This document shows, one piece after another, positions 26,330 through 36,938 of a stretch of 64,000 nucleotides of DNA; position 1 is the stretch's first letter, and every line of letters starts with the position of its first letter. The position numbers and the translations under genes were made by a program. Below the pieces are notes generated by a model. The model saw only the letters and a list, made by a program, of their open reading frames with translations, was not told the DNA's origin and made no database searches. Origin of the DNA: Bacteroidota bacterium. GTDB lineage: Bacteria; Bacteroidota; Bacteroidia; Chitinophagales; Chitinophagaceae. Location of the stretch: NCBI GenBank assembly GCA_029573235.1, contig JAKQGX010000007.1:26198-90197 (forward strand). Reading direction: 5' to 3'.

Positions 26330-28948
26330 TTATAGCGATTGCATGCTCTCTTCTATTGTTTTGATTTTGGCTAAGGCATCTGCTTCTTTCTTGCGTTCTA
26401 TCGCTATTACTTCCGGCTTTGCATTTTGCACAAATTTTTCATTGGATAATTTTTTCTGCACGCTGGCTAAAAAGCCATTCATGTAATCCAACTCTTTTTG
26501 AAGTACGGCTTTTTGCTTTTCGGTATCTACAGTGCCTCCTTCAAAAACGATATATACTTTATCTGTGCCTACCACCACAGCAATGCTATTGGTTGTGGGT
26601 TGATTGAATTGTATCGATGCGGCATTTACTTGCTTGCAGAGGATGTCTTTAATATGTTGATAATACCCTTCGTTTGCGGTATCTACAACGAGGTGAACGG
26701 CATCTTTGTTTTTCAGTTGGTTTTTGTTTCGCGCATCGCGGATATTCGAAATCAATTCTTGCAAAAAATTCGCCTGTTGCAATATAGTGGCATTAGCGGA
26801 TGTAGCAACTGGTAGTTGGCGAATGATGAGGTCATCACCGGGCTGACGCTCTTTTAATTGATGGTAAATTTCTTCCGTTGCAAAAGGCATAAACGGATGC
26901 AGCAACTGCAACAATCGTTCAAAATACTGAACTGTTTTCTCATATACCGCAGGATCAATAGTTGCATCCGGAGCCGGTTTCACCCATTCCAGATACCAAG
27001 AACAGAAGTCATCCCACACCAAGGAGTAAATATTTTTCAATGCTTCGCTGAGGCTAAATCGTTCAAATAATTCATCCAACGATTGTGATACCGACTGAAT
27101 TCGTTGCTCCATCCAATCGGTTGCAAAAGAGCTTTCATCTGCCATAGAAGTTGCTGCTACACGGCTCTCCCACATCTTTACCAATTTTAATGCATTCCAC
27201 ATTTTATTGATAAAGTTTCGCCCTTGTTCTAAAGCCGATTCATCATAGAGCAAATCGTTACCTGCCGGCGAAGATATCATCACACTAAAGCGAACTGCAT
27301 CGGCACCGTATTGATCTATCAAGCCCAGCAAATCGGGTGAATTGCCAAACTGCTTGCTCATTTTTCTGCCCTGCTTATCCCTTACAATGCCGGTGAAATA
27401 TACTTTATCAAAAGGCTTTTTATCCAAAAACTCATATCCAGCCATAATCATGCGGGCTACCCAGAAGAAGATAATCTCCGGTGCCGTTACCAAGGTATTG
27501 GTAGGATAATAATAGTTGAGCTCGGGATTGCCGGGTTGCTCATTCCAACCAAAAACCTGCATAGGAAACAACCATGACGAAAACCAAGTATCCAACACAT
27601 CTTCGTCTTGTTTCAACGTTGTGATATTCGGGTTTTGTGCTTTTGCTTCGCTGTATGCTTCTTCTTCGGTATTGGCTACATAAATATTTCCTGCATCATC
27701 GTACCACGCAGGTATTCTTTGTCCCCACCAGAGCTGACGACTAATGCACCAGTCTTTGATGTTTTCCATCCAATGGCGGTATAGGTTTTTAAATTTCGAT
27801 GGGTAAAATTCGATTTCATTATCCACTACAGCGGCTAGTGCCGGCTGCGCCATTTCATCCATCTTGCACCACCATTGCATACTGAGGCGTGGCTCTATTA
27901 CGGCATTTGTTCTTTCAGAAAAACCTACTTGATTGGTATAATCTTCGGTCTTCACCAAATGACCGGCAGCTTCCAAGTCAATAACAATTTGTTTCCGCAC
28001 GTCAAAACGATCTTGCCCGATATACATGGTTGCCGCTTCGCTCATAGTACCATCGTCATTGAGGGTATCAATAACGGGGAGCTTGTGTTTTAGTCCGAGG
28101 TTGTAGTCGTTAATATCGTGTGCAGGGGTCACTTTCAAAGCACCGGTACCAAATTCTTTATCGATATAATCATCAAAAATAATCGGCACACGACGGTTTA
28201 CTAATGGCACCACACAATACTTTCCTTTCAAGTGCATATAACGCTCATCATCGGGGTGCACGCATACGGCTGTATCGCCCAATATGGTCTCCGGGCGAAC
28301 GGTAGCGATAGTGATATAATCTTCGCTGTCTTCTATCTTATAACGAACGTAATATAGTTTGGATTGGGTTTGTTTATGAATTACCTCTTCATCACTCAGC
28401 GCTGTCTTAGCTTTGGGGTCCCAGTTTATCATCTTTACCCCACGGAAAATTTTTCCTTTTTCATACAACTCAACAAACACACGAATAACAGCGGCATAAT
28501 AACCTTTGTCCATGGTAAAGGCAGTTCTATCCCAATCCAACGACAAACCCAGCTTGCGGAATTGCTGCAAGATTATGCCGCCGTATTTTTCTTTCCATTC
28601 CCAAGCATGTTGAAGAAATTCTTCTCTACTCAATTTGTTTTTGTCAATACCATTTTCACGAAGCAAGGCTACTACCTTGGCTTCTGTGGCAATAGAGGCA
28701 TGGTCGGTACCGGGTACCCAGCACGTGTTATAGCCTTTCATTTTAGCACGTCTCACCAATACATCTTGTACCGAATTATTCAACGCATGACCCATGTGCA
28801 GCACACCGGTTACATTGGGCGGAGGGATAACCACCGTATAGGGTGGACGATTGTCCGGTACGGATTTGAAATATCCGGCATTCTCCCAATGACGATACCA
28901 TTTGTCTTCTGATTCTAAATGTGAAAAGTTCTTGCTTAGTTGTTCCAT
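26330..28948 (-). CDS. valS: Valine--tRNA ligase
   Basis: It charges tRNA-Val and edits mischarged Thr. The 872-residue class Ia synthetase has PPPNVTGVLHMGHALNNS (HIGH-type HMGH at residues 51-54), the CP1 editing domain with TVRPETILGDTAVCVHP, the segment DVLDTWFSSWLFP, KMSKQFGNSPD near residue 527, an anticodon-binding helical domain and a C-terminal coiled coil. Length is normal. An exact -7 element (TATCTTTG on this strand) lies 41 bases upstream of the ATG. A 322-base gap without genes separates it from the divergent nuclease gene. Confidence 0.98.
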   Translation of the reverse strand: MEQLSKNFSHLESEDKWYRHWENAGYFKSVPDNRPPYTVVIPPPNVTGVLHMGHALNNSVQDVLVRRAKMKGYNTCWVPGTDHASIATEAKVVALLRENGIDKNKLSREEFLQHAWEWKEKYGGIILQQFRKLGLSLDWDRTAFTMDKGYYAAVIRVFVELYEKGKIFRGVKMINWDPKAKTALSDEEVIHKQTQSKLYYVRYKIEDSEDYITIATVRPETILGDTAVCVHPDDERYMHLKGKYCVVPLVNRRVPIIFDDYIDKEFGTGALKVTPAHDINDYNLGLKHKLPVIDTLNDDGTMSEAATMYIGQDRFDVRKQIVIDLEAAGHLVKTEDYTNQVGFSERTNAVIEPRLSMQWWCKMDEMAQPALAAVVDNEIEFYPSKFKNLYRHWMENIKDWCISRQLWWGQRIPAWYDDAGNIYVANTEEEAYSEAKAQNPNITTLKQDEDVLDTWFSSWLFPMQVFGWNEQPGNPELNYYYPTNTLVTAPEIIFFWVARMIMAGYEFLDKKPFDKVYFTGIVRDKQGRKMSKQFGNSPDLLGLIDQYGADAVRFSVMISSPAGNDLLYDESALEQGRNFINKMWNALKLVKMWESRVAATSMADESSFATDWMEQRIQSVSQSLDELFERFSLSEALKNIYSLVWDDFCSWYLEWVKPAPDATIDPAVYEKTVQYFERLLQLLHPFMPFATEEIYHQLKERQPGDDLIIRQLPVATSANATILQQANFLQELISNIRDARNKNQLKNKDAVHLVVDTANEGYYQHIKDILCKQVNAASIQFNQPTTNSIAVVVGTDKVYIVFEGGTVDTEKQKAVLQKELDYMNGFLASVQKKLSNEKFVQNAKPEVIAIERKKEADALAKIKTIEESMQSL

Positions 28949-29270
28949 TTGATGTTGTCGGCCATAGCAGCCCTATTAAAAAAGGAAAGCAAAGATACTA
29001 TTTGTAAGTATTTGACGGCAACGTACCTTTCTGAAAAATAGCACTGATTTCAGTCAAATTTCATAACGTCGTGACAATAACAAATAGCTAGTTTTTTTAT
29101 CAACACAGGCAACGAATTGACATTACATTTGCAAAGCATATAGCAGACAACGATACTTTTTTACTACGGATAGAAATGAGAAAGTACATTATGATAGTAC
29201 CGAATTCTAAAATGGATTTTCCTCGAAAAACATTGCCCATCCATCGTTTTGAGTAATTAGTTGCAGCTAT
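28949..29270. other. 322-base intergenic region between valS and the secreted nuclease gene
   Basis: It contains the valS promoter element (28990-28997) and one TACATTTG match on the plus strand (29124-29131). Short frames here have no family resemblance and I see no gene or RNA. Confidence 0.6.
28990..28997 (-). promoter_or_regulatory. -7 element (TATCTTTG on minus strand) for valS
   Basis: An exact match lies 41 bases upstream of the valS ATG, giving one of the longer leaders in the window. Confidence 0.5.
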
Positions 29271-30548
29271 ATGATTCAAAAAAAACATTTTCAAAAGCAA
29301 GTGAAACCAACCAACCATATTTTCACAATAGCTACCTTTTGCTACTCACCTTCATTTCGTCTCTACATTTTTATTGGGATAATACTTTTCTGTAGCACTA
29401 TTTTCTCTACTATAGGGTTTTGTGCACCGATGGACAGTCTAAAAGTGGTCAATTGGAATTTGGAATTTTTTGGAGATATAGCATCACAACGCGCCAAAGA
29501 AATGAAGGGTACACGAACCATTATGAACCACCTCAACGCCGATATATATGCGCTGGAAGAAGTTGTGAATGTGGACTCGCTTCATAGTTTGGTTCAATCC
29601 ATCAATGGCAATTATCAGTATTTAATCTCGCCATTCGGAAGCTTTGCCAGCAGCCCATCGAGCAATGATTATGCTTCGGCGCAGAAACTGGCTTTTATCT
29701 ATCGTAGCGACAAAGTAAGAAACGTTTCCGGCAGACCCTTTTTGAAAAATAGTGTCGGAAATGCCTATTACAACTGGTCAAGCGGTAGATATCCGTATTT
29801 TATTTCAGCCGAGGTAAAAGACAATTCGAATCACTGGCAGCAGGTATATTTTGTGGTTTTACATGCCAAAGCCAAAAGCGATAATAAATCTTGCATGCGC
29901 CGCTATGATGGTGGGTTGGAGATGAAAGACAGCCTCGACAAGCAATACCCGAATGAGAAAATAATCATTCTGGGTGATTACAACGACGATTTTGATATCA
30001 GTATTTGCGGTGGGCCTAGCAACTACGAGTACTTGGTGAGCGATAGTTTTGGCTCGCAATATTATTACTCTCCTACCCTCCCCTTATCTCGCATGGGGAT
30101 TTCCAGTATTGATGGCTACCCTGGCTTTATAGACCATGTAGTGATAAGCAATGAAATGATAAATGACTACGTAGCCGGTAGTGCCAAGATGCTTCAAAAC
30201 GAGGTGGAGCAATGGATTCCGAATTATACGAATGAGATATCAGACCATTATCCGGTAATGACTCAATATATACTCACCCACCCTACAGCCATTCCGGGCA
30301 TTGCAGCACAGGAGATTTCGCTTTACCCCAATCCGGCGACCAATTATCTTCAACTTGACAATTCTTCAAAGGCATTTACTCATTATGAAATATGCTCTCC
30401 GTATCAGCAAAAAGTAGCTGTCGGAACCATTACGGCATCCCACACCACTATTTCGTTACCGCCATTGGCAAACGGGATTTATTATATTCGATTAACCGGT
30501 TCACAAACCATCATCAAAGAATTTATCATTCAAAAAAATGGCTACTAA
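29271..30548 (+). CDS. Secreted endonuclease/exonuclease/phosphatase (EEP) family protein with T9SS sorting domain
   Basis: The 425-residue product has a long N-terminus with a hydrophobic export segment (about residues 30-50). The EEP catalytic core follows: LKVVNWNLEFFG (Asn and Glu), ALEEVV, VVLHAKAKS, the metal/active-site motif IILGDYNDDF and the final SDHYPV. The C-terminal ~75 residues are a T9SS sorting domain starting ISLYPNPATNYLQL. It should hydrolyse phosphodiesters, probably extracellular DNA, or phosphate esters of lipids or sugars. The ATG of the next T9SS gene lies 11 bases inside its 3' end, so the two are likely co-expressed. Confidence 0.88.
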   Translation: MIQKKHFQKQVKPTNHIFTIATFCYSPSFRLYIFIGIILFCSTIFSTIGFCAPMDSLKVVNWNLEFFGDIASQRAKEMKGTRTIMNHLNADIYALEEVVNVDSLHSLVQSINGNYQYLISPFGSFASSPSSNDYASAQKLAFIYRSDKVRNVSGRPFLKNSVGNAYYNWSSGRYPYFISAEVKDNSNHWQQVYFVVLHAKAKSDNKSCMRRYDGGLEMKDSLDKQYPNEKIIILGDYNDDFDISICGGPSNYEYLVSDSFGSQYYYSPTLPLSRMGISSIDGYPGFIDHVVISNEMINDYVAGSAKMLQNEVEQWIPNYTNEISDHYPVMTQYILTHPTAIPGIAAQEISLYPNPATNYLQLDNSSKAFTHYEICSPYQQKVAVGTITASHTTISLPPLANGIYYIRLTGSQTIIKEFIIQKNGY

Positions 30549-33500
30549 CACTTCTCTTTTGCGTCAATGGCTTTTTGTGTTGGCTACAATTTGCCCTTTT
30601 CTACTTCAGGCACAAACTCCGGTGCCCATGCTATCGCAGCCCATGCTCACGTATGTAGAAACATTTGACTCTATGGCTACTTGGGGTAATGATTTTGTTT
30701 CGGGATATGGTGCCGAACGATTTACATCTGTAGCCATAGGAGGAGCAGCTGCCATCCCAGACCCTAATAGAATTACAACCAATTCAAACAGTTTCATCAC
30801 GGCATCGATGAGCGCCGGTGGGCTATACAAAGACACGATGAATGGAAGACTGATGATGTTGGTAACGGGTACTTCTAATAATACTAATGCCTTGGCAATC
30901 GATTTCCATTGCGACTTTACAGGTATCAATGCAGGCAGCCTCAGCTTCGATTGGGAAACCATTTTTAACGGCGCCAGCAACAGCAACCGACAAGCCATAC
31001 TGAAGGTTTATGCCTCCACCAATGGTAGCAGCTTCACTGAATTGACAACAGCCTCTGTAACCATTACCAACTACGTGGCAGCAAATGGCAGTGTGGTACA
31101 AATTCCATTGCCTGCATCCTTTAATAACAGTGCCACCGCCCGACTTCGTTTTTATTACTACAATGCCGCAGGTGGTAGCACCGGCTCACGCCCCGCAATT
31201 GCATTGGACAATATTAAAGTAACCGCATCAGGTGTGCCCTGCAGTACGCCATTGGCAGCACCTACTGCATTGAGTTTTCCGATGGTAACAGCAACAACGA
31301 TACAGGGTTTGTTTTCACCCGCCTCGCCACAACCGGACGAATACTTGGTAGTAGCCACCGACCAAAGTGCCTTGCATGCAATACCTGCCGATAGCACGGT
31401 ATATCATGTTGGCGATATCATAGGAGATGGAACCGTTATTTATCGCGGTCGTGATACTTTTTTTACCGCTACACAACTAAATCCATTAACTACTTATACC
31501 TTTTATATTTTCTCCAGCAATATCTACTGCAACGGCAGCGCCCGATATTTGAGCAGCACCCCACTGACAGGTATTCAAACAACACCTGCCGGTCCGCCAT
31601 GTGTAGCCCCCACGCAACAGCCCACAAATTTGCAATTCAATACTGTTACTACATCAAGCATCCATGCTTCTTTTAGCCCTTCACCAGATGCTACGGAATA
31701 CCTCGTGGTGCAATCATTGAATAGCATGCTTACATCGCAACCCATAAACACACATAGCTACCATGTGGGAGATACCATGGGTGGTGGCGAAGTGGTATAT
31801 CGAGGAGGTGCCACACATTTTACAGCACTCAACCTGCAACACAGTACTATCTACCACTATTTTATTTATGGGCTCAATAATTTTGCATGTAGCAATGGCC
31901 CAATATATCTGACCACAAATCCTTTGTCGGCAGCACAAAACACCAAGGCACTTTTCCCTTGTGTAGCACCCTATGAAACGGCTACGCAACTTCTTTTGCA
32001 ACCGAATGAAACAAGAATAAATGGATTTTTTCATGCCGGCAATCCCAATACCGACGGCTTTTTGGTAGTCATGAGTACCGCCAGCAGCTTGACGACATTG
32101 CCTCAAAATGGAAGTCATTATACCATCGGCAGCAACGTAGGTGGTGGTACCATCATTTCATCGGGAAAGAACTACAGCTTTACCTCTTCCGGATTGCAAC
32201 CCAATACGCCATACTATTTCTTTGTATTCCCATATAATGATGTGTGTATTGGTGGGCCTATTTATCAAACCACCAATTACCTGAAAGGAAATGCCTGGAC
32301 CTTGGCAGTGCCTCCGGCAAAGCAATTTTATTTTGGAAATTTACACAGCCATAGTGCTTATTCAGATGGCAATAAAGACGACTTCACCAAAACACCTTGG
32401 GATGATTATGCCTTTGCACAAAATGCCCTCTGCATGGACTTCTTAGGTATCAGCGACCACAATCATTATACCGCACCACGCAATCCCGGCATGCTTTTAT
32501 CCAACTACGCATTGGGCTTGCAGCAAGCTGATAGCTTCACCAACAACCATTCAGGATTCTTAGCCCTATATGGTATGGAATGGGGCACACAAACTAATGG
32601 CGGACATTCCCTCGTATATGGTATCGATTCATTGATTGGATGGGAAACAGTAAGTGGTAATCCGAACTATAATATTTATGTTCCCAAAAACGACTACTCC
32701 TCAACGCAAGGACTTTTTCAAACCGTCAATAAATTCACTACCAATAATGCCTTTGTATCGCTGGCGCATCCTTCGTTTAATGATTATCAAAACTTGGCAT
32801 CGATTCCTTACAATGCAGCCTTTGATAGCGCTATTGTGGGTGTTGCCTTAGAAAGTGGTCCAGCTTTCAGTACCGATACCAACTATATGAGCCCAGGCAG
32901 TAATATGCAATTCCTTCCTTACTATTTGCAACTATTATCCAAAGGATATCATGTAGCTCCAATGATAGACCACGACAACCATAATATGACCTTCGGAAGA
33001 ACCGCACAAACCCGAACCGCCGTAATTACCCAATCCATTTCGAAGTCGTCTTTTTTGCAAGCCATCAAAAACCGATCATTCTATGCAACACAAGATGGCG
33101 ATACCCGTGTGCAATTCAGTATTTACGGCACGCCTATGGGCAGTACGCTAACGCATGAATTGGCTCCGGCTATACATGTACATGTAGAAGACCCAACTCA
33201 AACTTCCGACACGCCCATCATTCGATTGTATAGTGGCATTCCCGGCAGTGGTGTTATGCCTACTGAAATCACCAGTAAAAAAAACTATACATTGAACTAT
33301 ACCGACATCACACTACTCACGGCTAGCACTGCTTATTATTATGCCGATATTCTGTGGAGTGGCAAACGTACGCTTTCGGCTCCTATTTGGTACACTCGTG
33401 CCATCGACCCGCCTTTATCCGTACAACCGGTGCAGCCAACGAGTGCTACCGCTTATCGAGTGTCCATCATTCAAAATCCGGTAGAGCAAGAATTGCAACT

Positions 33501-33702
33501 ACATGTTACTACCGAAAAAAGAGGTAAGATGCAAGTAGCCGTTTATACACTAACCGGTCAGATGGTATTGAAAGCAGAGTCGTATATCCATCCTGATAAA
33601 ACGATATATCGAGTAACATTGCCCGAATTACCGGCAAGCATGTACCTGCTCGAAACAACCTTTGAAGGGATGCCTTATCGGTATAAATGGACTAAAAAAT
33701 AA
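30538..33702 (+). CDS. Secreted multidomain PHP-type phosphoesterase with three 120-residue repeats and T9SS sorting domain
   Basis: The 1054-residue protein has a signal peptide (residues 1-26) and an N-terminal beta-rich domain (~27-234). Three consecutive repeats of exactly 120 residues begin at Cys235, Cys355 and Cys475, each opening C-x-x-P or CVAP, with shared EYLVV/GFLVV, YHVGD and TTYTFYIF-type strands (fibronectin-III-like). A PHP-type metallo-phosphoesterase domain begins near 598 with NLHSHSAYSDG (His603, His605), then GISDHNH, SLAHPSF and IDHDNHN. The last ~85 residues form a T9SS-type tail. The start overlaps the preceding nuclease gene by 11 bases. The substrate is unknown; phosphoester hydrolysis at the cell surface is inferred. 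Confidence 0.83.
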   Translation: MATNTSLLRQWLFVLATICPFLLQAQTPVPMLSQPMLTYVETFDSMATWGNDFVSGYGAERFTSVAIGGAAAIPDPNRITTNSNSFITASMSAGGLYKDTMNGRLMMLVTGTSNNTNALAIDFHCDFTGINAGSLSFDWETIFNGASNSNRQAILKVYASTNGSSFTELTTASVTITNYVAANGSVVQIPLPASFNNSATARLRFYYYNAAGGSTGSRPAIALDNIKVTASGVPCSTPLAAPTALSFPMVTATTIQGLFSPASPQPDEYLVVATDQSALHAIPADSTVYHVGDIIGDGTVIYRGRDTFFTATQLNPLTTYTFYIFSSNIYCNGSARYLSSTPLTGIQTTPAGPPCVAPTQQPTNLQFNTVTTSSIHASFSPSPDATEYLVVQSLNSMLTSQPINTHSYHVGDTMGGGEVVYRGGATHFTALNLQHSTIYHYFIYGLNNFACSNGPIYLTTNPLSAAQNTKALFPCVAPYETATQLLLQPNETRINGFFHAGNPNTDGFLVVMSTASSLTTLPQNGSHYTIGSNVGGGTIISSGKNYSFTSSGLQPNTPYYFFVFPYNDVCIGGPIYQTTNYLKGNAWTLAVPPAKQFYFGNLHSHSAYSDGNKDDFTKTPWDDYAFAQNALCMDFLGISDHNHYTAPRNPGMLLSNYALGLQQADSFTNNHSGFLALYGMEWGTQTNGGHSLVYGIDSLIGWETVSGNPNYNIYVPKNDYSSTQGLFQTVNKFTTNNAFVSLAHPSFNDYQNLASIPYNAAFDSAIVGVALESGPAFSTDTNYMSPGSNMQFLPYYLQLLSKGYHVAPMIDHDNHNMTFGRTAQTRTAVITQSISKSSFLQAIKNRSFYATQDGDTRVQFSIYGTPMGSTLTHELAPAIHVHVEDPTQTSDTPIIRLYSGIPGSGVMPTEITSKKNYTLNYTDITLLTASTAYYYADILWSGKRTLSAPIWYTRAIDPPLSVQPVQPTSATAYRVSIIQNPVEQELQLHVTTEKRGKMQVAVYTLTGQMVLKAESYIHPDKTIYRVTLPELPASMYLLETTFEGMPYRYKWTKK

Positions 33703-33843
33703 TCGTTGTTTTCTGAAATAAGCACCCAATATCTGTTGATATATTTTTGAAAGTGGCTTTGGGCAACGCATTTAAGACTATTATATGATTGCATAAAAAG
33801 AAACAAGGCATACGCTGGCTCATGCACTCCGAATTATTATCTG

Positions 33844-33851
33844 TAGTTTTG
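33844..33851 (+). promoter_or_regulatory. -7 element (TAGTTTTG) immediately before rocD
   Basis: An exact TAnnTTTG match ends 5 bases before the rocD ATG, predicting a leaderless or nearly leaderless transcript. Confidence 0.5.
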
Positions 33852-33856
33852 CGGTC

Positions 33857-35092
33857 ATGAATCAGACTATTTCCACATCAGCCTTATCTGAAAAATTTAT
33901 ACAACGAGAAGAAAAATACGGTGCGCACAACTACCACCCCATACCGGTAGTAATAGCTCGTGGCAAGGGAGTACACGTATGGGATGTTGAGGGTAAACAA
34001 TACTTTGATTTTTTATCCGGATACTCCGCCGTCAACCAAGGGCATTGCCACCCTACCATATTGGCAGCCTTTATGGAGCAAGCACAAAAGCTGACACTTA
34101 CCTCCAGAGCTTTTTACAATGATTGCTTGGGCGAGTATGAGGAATACATCACACGCTACTTTGGCTACGACAAAGTGCTGCCCATGAACACCGGCGTAGA
34201 AGCCGTAGAAACAGCAATTAAGTTGGCTCGCAAATGGGGCTACCAAGTGAAAGGCATTCCTGAAAACAAGGGAAAGATTATTGTTTGTTCCGATAACTTC
34301 CACGGTCGCACCCTCAATGTTATTTCCTTCAGTACCGACCCTACTGCTACCGGCAACTATGGCCCATTTATGCCTGGTTACGAAGTAATTCCCTACAATG
34401 ATATACCTGCATTACAACAAGCTTTGCAAGATAAAAATGTAGCCGGTTTTTTGGTGGAGCCCATCCAAGGAGAAGCCGGTGTAGTAGTACCTAATAGCGG
34501 ATACCTTCATCAAGTTGCCAGCTTATGTAAAGACGCCAATGTGCTCTTTATAGCCGATGAAATACAAACCGGATTGGCACGTACCGGCAAGATGTTGGCT
34601 TGCGATTACGAAGAAGTTCGTCCGGATATATTGATATTGGGTAAAGCCTTATCCGGTGGTACCATGCCCATATCGGCAGTATTAGCGGATGATGACATCA
34701 TGCTTACCATACAACCGGGACAACACGGTTCAACCTATGGCGGCAATCCGCTAGCCGCTAAAGTAGCCATTGCCTCTTTGCAAGTATTGAAAGACGAGCG
34801 CATGGCAGAGAACGCAATGGAGCAAGGAGCTTACCTACGAGCTCAATTAGAAGCCTTAAACAGTCCCCATATACAATTAGTAAGAGGCAAAGGGCTTTTC
34901 AATGCGATTGTTATCCATCATGCAGAACAAGATGCTGCGTGGAAACTCTGCGTAGCCATGAAGGATAATGGTTTGTTAGCGAAGCCCACACATGGAGATA
35001 AAATCCGTTTTTCACCACCGCTACTCATCACACGAGCACAGGTGGACGAGTGTGTGAGCATCATCCAACATAGTTTATCCGTATTAGATTAA
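33857..35092 (+). CDS. rocD: Ornithine--oxo-acid transaminase
   Basis: The enzyme converts ornithine and 2-oxoglutarate to glutamate-5-semialdehyde and glutamate (arginine/proline metabolism). The 411-residue class III PLP aminotransferase has [33 protein letters not shown] in two adjoining parts typical of Roc[36 protein letters not shown], the PLP-binding [13 protein letters not shown] and the Schiff-base Lys in ILGKALSGG. Length is normal. It is monocistronic, with a promoter abutting the ATG and a strong terminator. Confidence 0.97.
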   Translation: MNQTISTSALSEKFIQREEKYGAHNYHPIPVVIARGKGVHVWDVEGKQYFDFLSGYSAVNQGHCHPTILAAFMEQAQKLTLTSRAFYNDCLGEYEEYITRYFGYDKVLPMNTGVEAVETAIKLARKWGYQVKGIPENKGKIIVCSDNFHGRTLNVISFSTDPTATGNYGPFMPGYEVIPYNDIPALQQALQDKNVAGFLVEPIQGEAGVVVPNSGYLHQVASLCKDANVLFIADEIQTGLARTGKMLACDYEEVRPDILILGKALSGGTMPISAVLADDDIMLTIQPGQHGSTYGGNPLAAKVAIASLQVLKDERMAENAMEQGAYLRAQLEALNSPHIQLVRGKGLFNAIVIHHAEQDAAWKLCVAMKDNGLLAKPTHGDKIRFSPPLLITRAQVDECVSIIQHSLSVLD

Positions 35093-35119
35093 TATTCCGG
35101 CTGATTAATGGAACACCAA

Positions 35120-35158
35120 AACGGCTTTATGTGAATTACATCAACACATAAAGCCGTT
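35120..35158. terminator. Intrinsic terminator between convergent rocD and acyl-CoA carboxylase genes
   Basis: A perfect 14-bp stem (35120-35133 with 35145-35158) with an 11-base loop. A T-rich stretch follows on the plus strand and TTTGGTG on the minus strand, so it may serve both genes. Confidence 0.85.
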
Positions 35159-35202
35159 ATTATTTTGGAATAATTTTTCTCACGCCCCCCCTCAACCATT
35201 CA

Positions 35203-36741
35203 TTACAACGGAATATTACCGTGTTTTTTTCGGGGCATGGTAGCTACTTTGTTTTGCAGCATGGTAAAGGTTTTTATCAATTTCTGTCTCGATTGTTCGG
35301 GCATAATAACCTCGTCAATAAAGCCTCTGGCAGCAGCACGATAGGGATTGGCGAAAAGTTCTCCGTATTCCGCTTCTTTTTCTTTCCACTTGGCTTCTTT
35401 ATCTGCGGCTTCTGCAATTTCTTTTTTGAAAATAATTTCAGCAGCTCCTTTGGCACCCATCACCGCAATTTCGGCTGAAGGCCAGGCATAGTTCATATCG
35501 GCACCAATATGTTTGGAGTTCATCACATCATAGGCACCACCGTAGGCTTTTCGGGTTATCAATGTCACTTTGGGCACGGTTGCTTCGCTGAGTGCAAACA
35601 ACAATTTTGCCCCATTGGTGATGATACCATTCCACTCTTGGTCGGTACCCGGCAAAAAGCCCGGCACATCTACCAATACTAATAAAGGAATGTTGAAGGC
35701 ATCGCAGAAGCGTGTAAAGCGAGCTCCTTTTTTGCTGGAGTTAATATCCAAAACGCCCGCCAAACAAGCCGGTTGATTGGCTACAATGCCAATGCTTCTT
35801 CCAGCTAAGCGAGCGAAACCAACTACAATATTTTCTGCAAAGTCTTTGTGTACTTCCAAGAAAGAATCGGCATCCACCACCGCATCAATCACTTCTTTCA
35901 TATCATAAGGCTGATTGGGGTTATCAGGTATGATGGTGTTCAATGCTGCTCTTGTTTCATCACTTGCCTCGTATGGATATACGGGTGCCTCTTCTTCACA
36001 ATTCTGCGGCATATAACTCAGTAGCTTTTTAAGATGGTCGATACATTCCAGTTCGTTGGTACAGGCAAACTGTGTAACACCCGATTTAGACGCATGGGTT
36101 TGAGCACCTCCTAATTCTTCACTGGTTACAGTTTCGTGGGTTACGGTTTTCACCACATTCGGTCCGGTAACAAACATGTATGAGGTCTGCTCAACCATCA
36201 AAATAAAATCAGTAATAGCAGGAGAATAAACCGCGCCACCGGCACAGGGTCCCATAATGGCGGATAATTGTGGAATCACACCGGAAGCTTTTACATTACG
36301 ATGAAAGATATCTGCATAACCACCCAATGACACCACACCCTCTTGTATGCGTGCACCACCGCTATCGTTGAGCCCGATAACGGGAGCACCATTCTGCATG
36401 GCCAAGTCCATGATTTTGCAAATTTTTTCAGCATGAGTTTCAGATAGGCTTCCACCAAATACCGTGAAATCTTGTGAGAATACATATACCAACCGACCAT
36501 TCACCGTTCCATAACCGGTAACGACACCATCCCCCAAATAGATTTCGTTTTCCATACCGAAGTCTTGGCTGCGATGTGCTACTAGCATACCCACTTCTTC
36601 AAAACTTCCTTCATCCAGCAAAAGGGAAATACGTTCTCTTGCAGTTAGCTTACCTTTTTTATGTTGGCTTTCGATGCGCTTTTCGCCTCCTCCTTTTAAT
36701 GCTTCTTCAATTTTATTTTTTAAAACCGTGAATTTGTCCAT
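35203..36741 (-). CDS. Acyl-CoA carboxylase beta subunit (propionyl-CoA carboxylase type)
   Basis: The 512-residue carboxyltransferase moves CO2 from biotin to propionyl- or a related acyl-CoA. It has the family motifs [77 protein letters not shown] and the C-terminal KKHGNIPL seen in PccB. The frame opens at 36768, but that codon lies inside an exact -7 promoter element (36766-36773), so the ATG at 36741 ([14 protein letters not shown]) is the start. No biotin carboxylase alpha subunit is adjacent. Confidence 0.94.
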   Translation of the reverse strand: MDKFTVLKNKIEEALKGGGEKRIESQHKKGKLTARERISLLLDEGSFEEVGMLVAHRSQDFGMENEIYLGDGVVTGYGTVNGRLVYVFSQDFTVFGGSLSETHAEKICKIMDLAMQNGAPVIGLNDSGGARIQEGVVSLGGYADIFHRNVKASGVIPQLSAIMGPCAGGAVYSPAITDFILMVEQTSYMFVTGPNVVKTVTHETVTSEELGGAQTHASKSGVTQFACTNELECIDHLKKLLSYMPQNCEEEAPVYPYEASDETRAALNTIIPDNPNQPYDMKEVIDAVVDADSFLEVHKDFAENIVVGFARLAGRSIGIVANQPACLAGVLDINSSKKGARFTRFCDAFNIPLLVLVDVPGFLPGTDQEWNGIITNGAKLLFALSEATVPKVTLITRKAYGGAYDVMNSKHIGADMNYAWPSAEIAVMGAKGAAEIIFKKEIAEAADKEAKWKEKEAEYGELFANPYRAAARGFIDEVIMPEQSRQKLIKTFTMLQNKVATMPRKKHGNIPL

Positions 36742-36765
36742 GAATATTTTTTGAAAAAAGAAAAG

Positions 36766-36773
36766 CAAACGTA
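36766..36773 (-). promoter_or_regulatory. -7 element (TACGTTTG on minus strand) for the acyl-CoA carboxylase gene
   Basis: An exact match lies 24 bases upstream of the ATG at 36741 and covers the alternative upstream start, ruling it out. Confidence 0.5.
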
Positions 36774-36938
36774 CTAAAATCCATCTTTAGTTCTGCCATC
36801 AATTTACCCGATGCATACTTGCTTGCTTGGTAAATAAAAATGGCTGTATGATAAGTGGAAGTAGTACTCTTAGCCGCTACTATTTTATCTATAAAAAACA
36901 TTGCCACGAAAAAATAATTGTCAGTAGCTTGCCGCAAA

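Noticed and set aside
29100..29318. Small minus-strand frame in the valS-nuclease gap
   Set aside because: It has low-complexity composition and no promoter or motif, and it runs into the start of the nuclease gene.
31240..32320. DNA-level tandem repeat in the PHP-domain gene
   Set aside because: The 360-base periodicity is visible at protein level; the DNA copies have diverged and are not a recent duplication.
36742..36768. Longer start for the acyl-CoA carboxylase gene
   Set aside because: The codon at 36768 lies inside an exact TAnnTTTG element; the ATG at 36741 matches the family.
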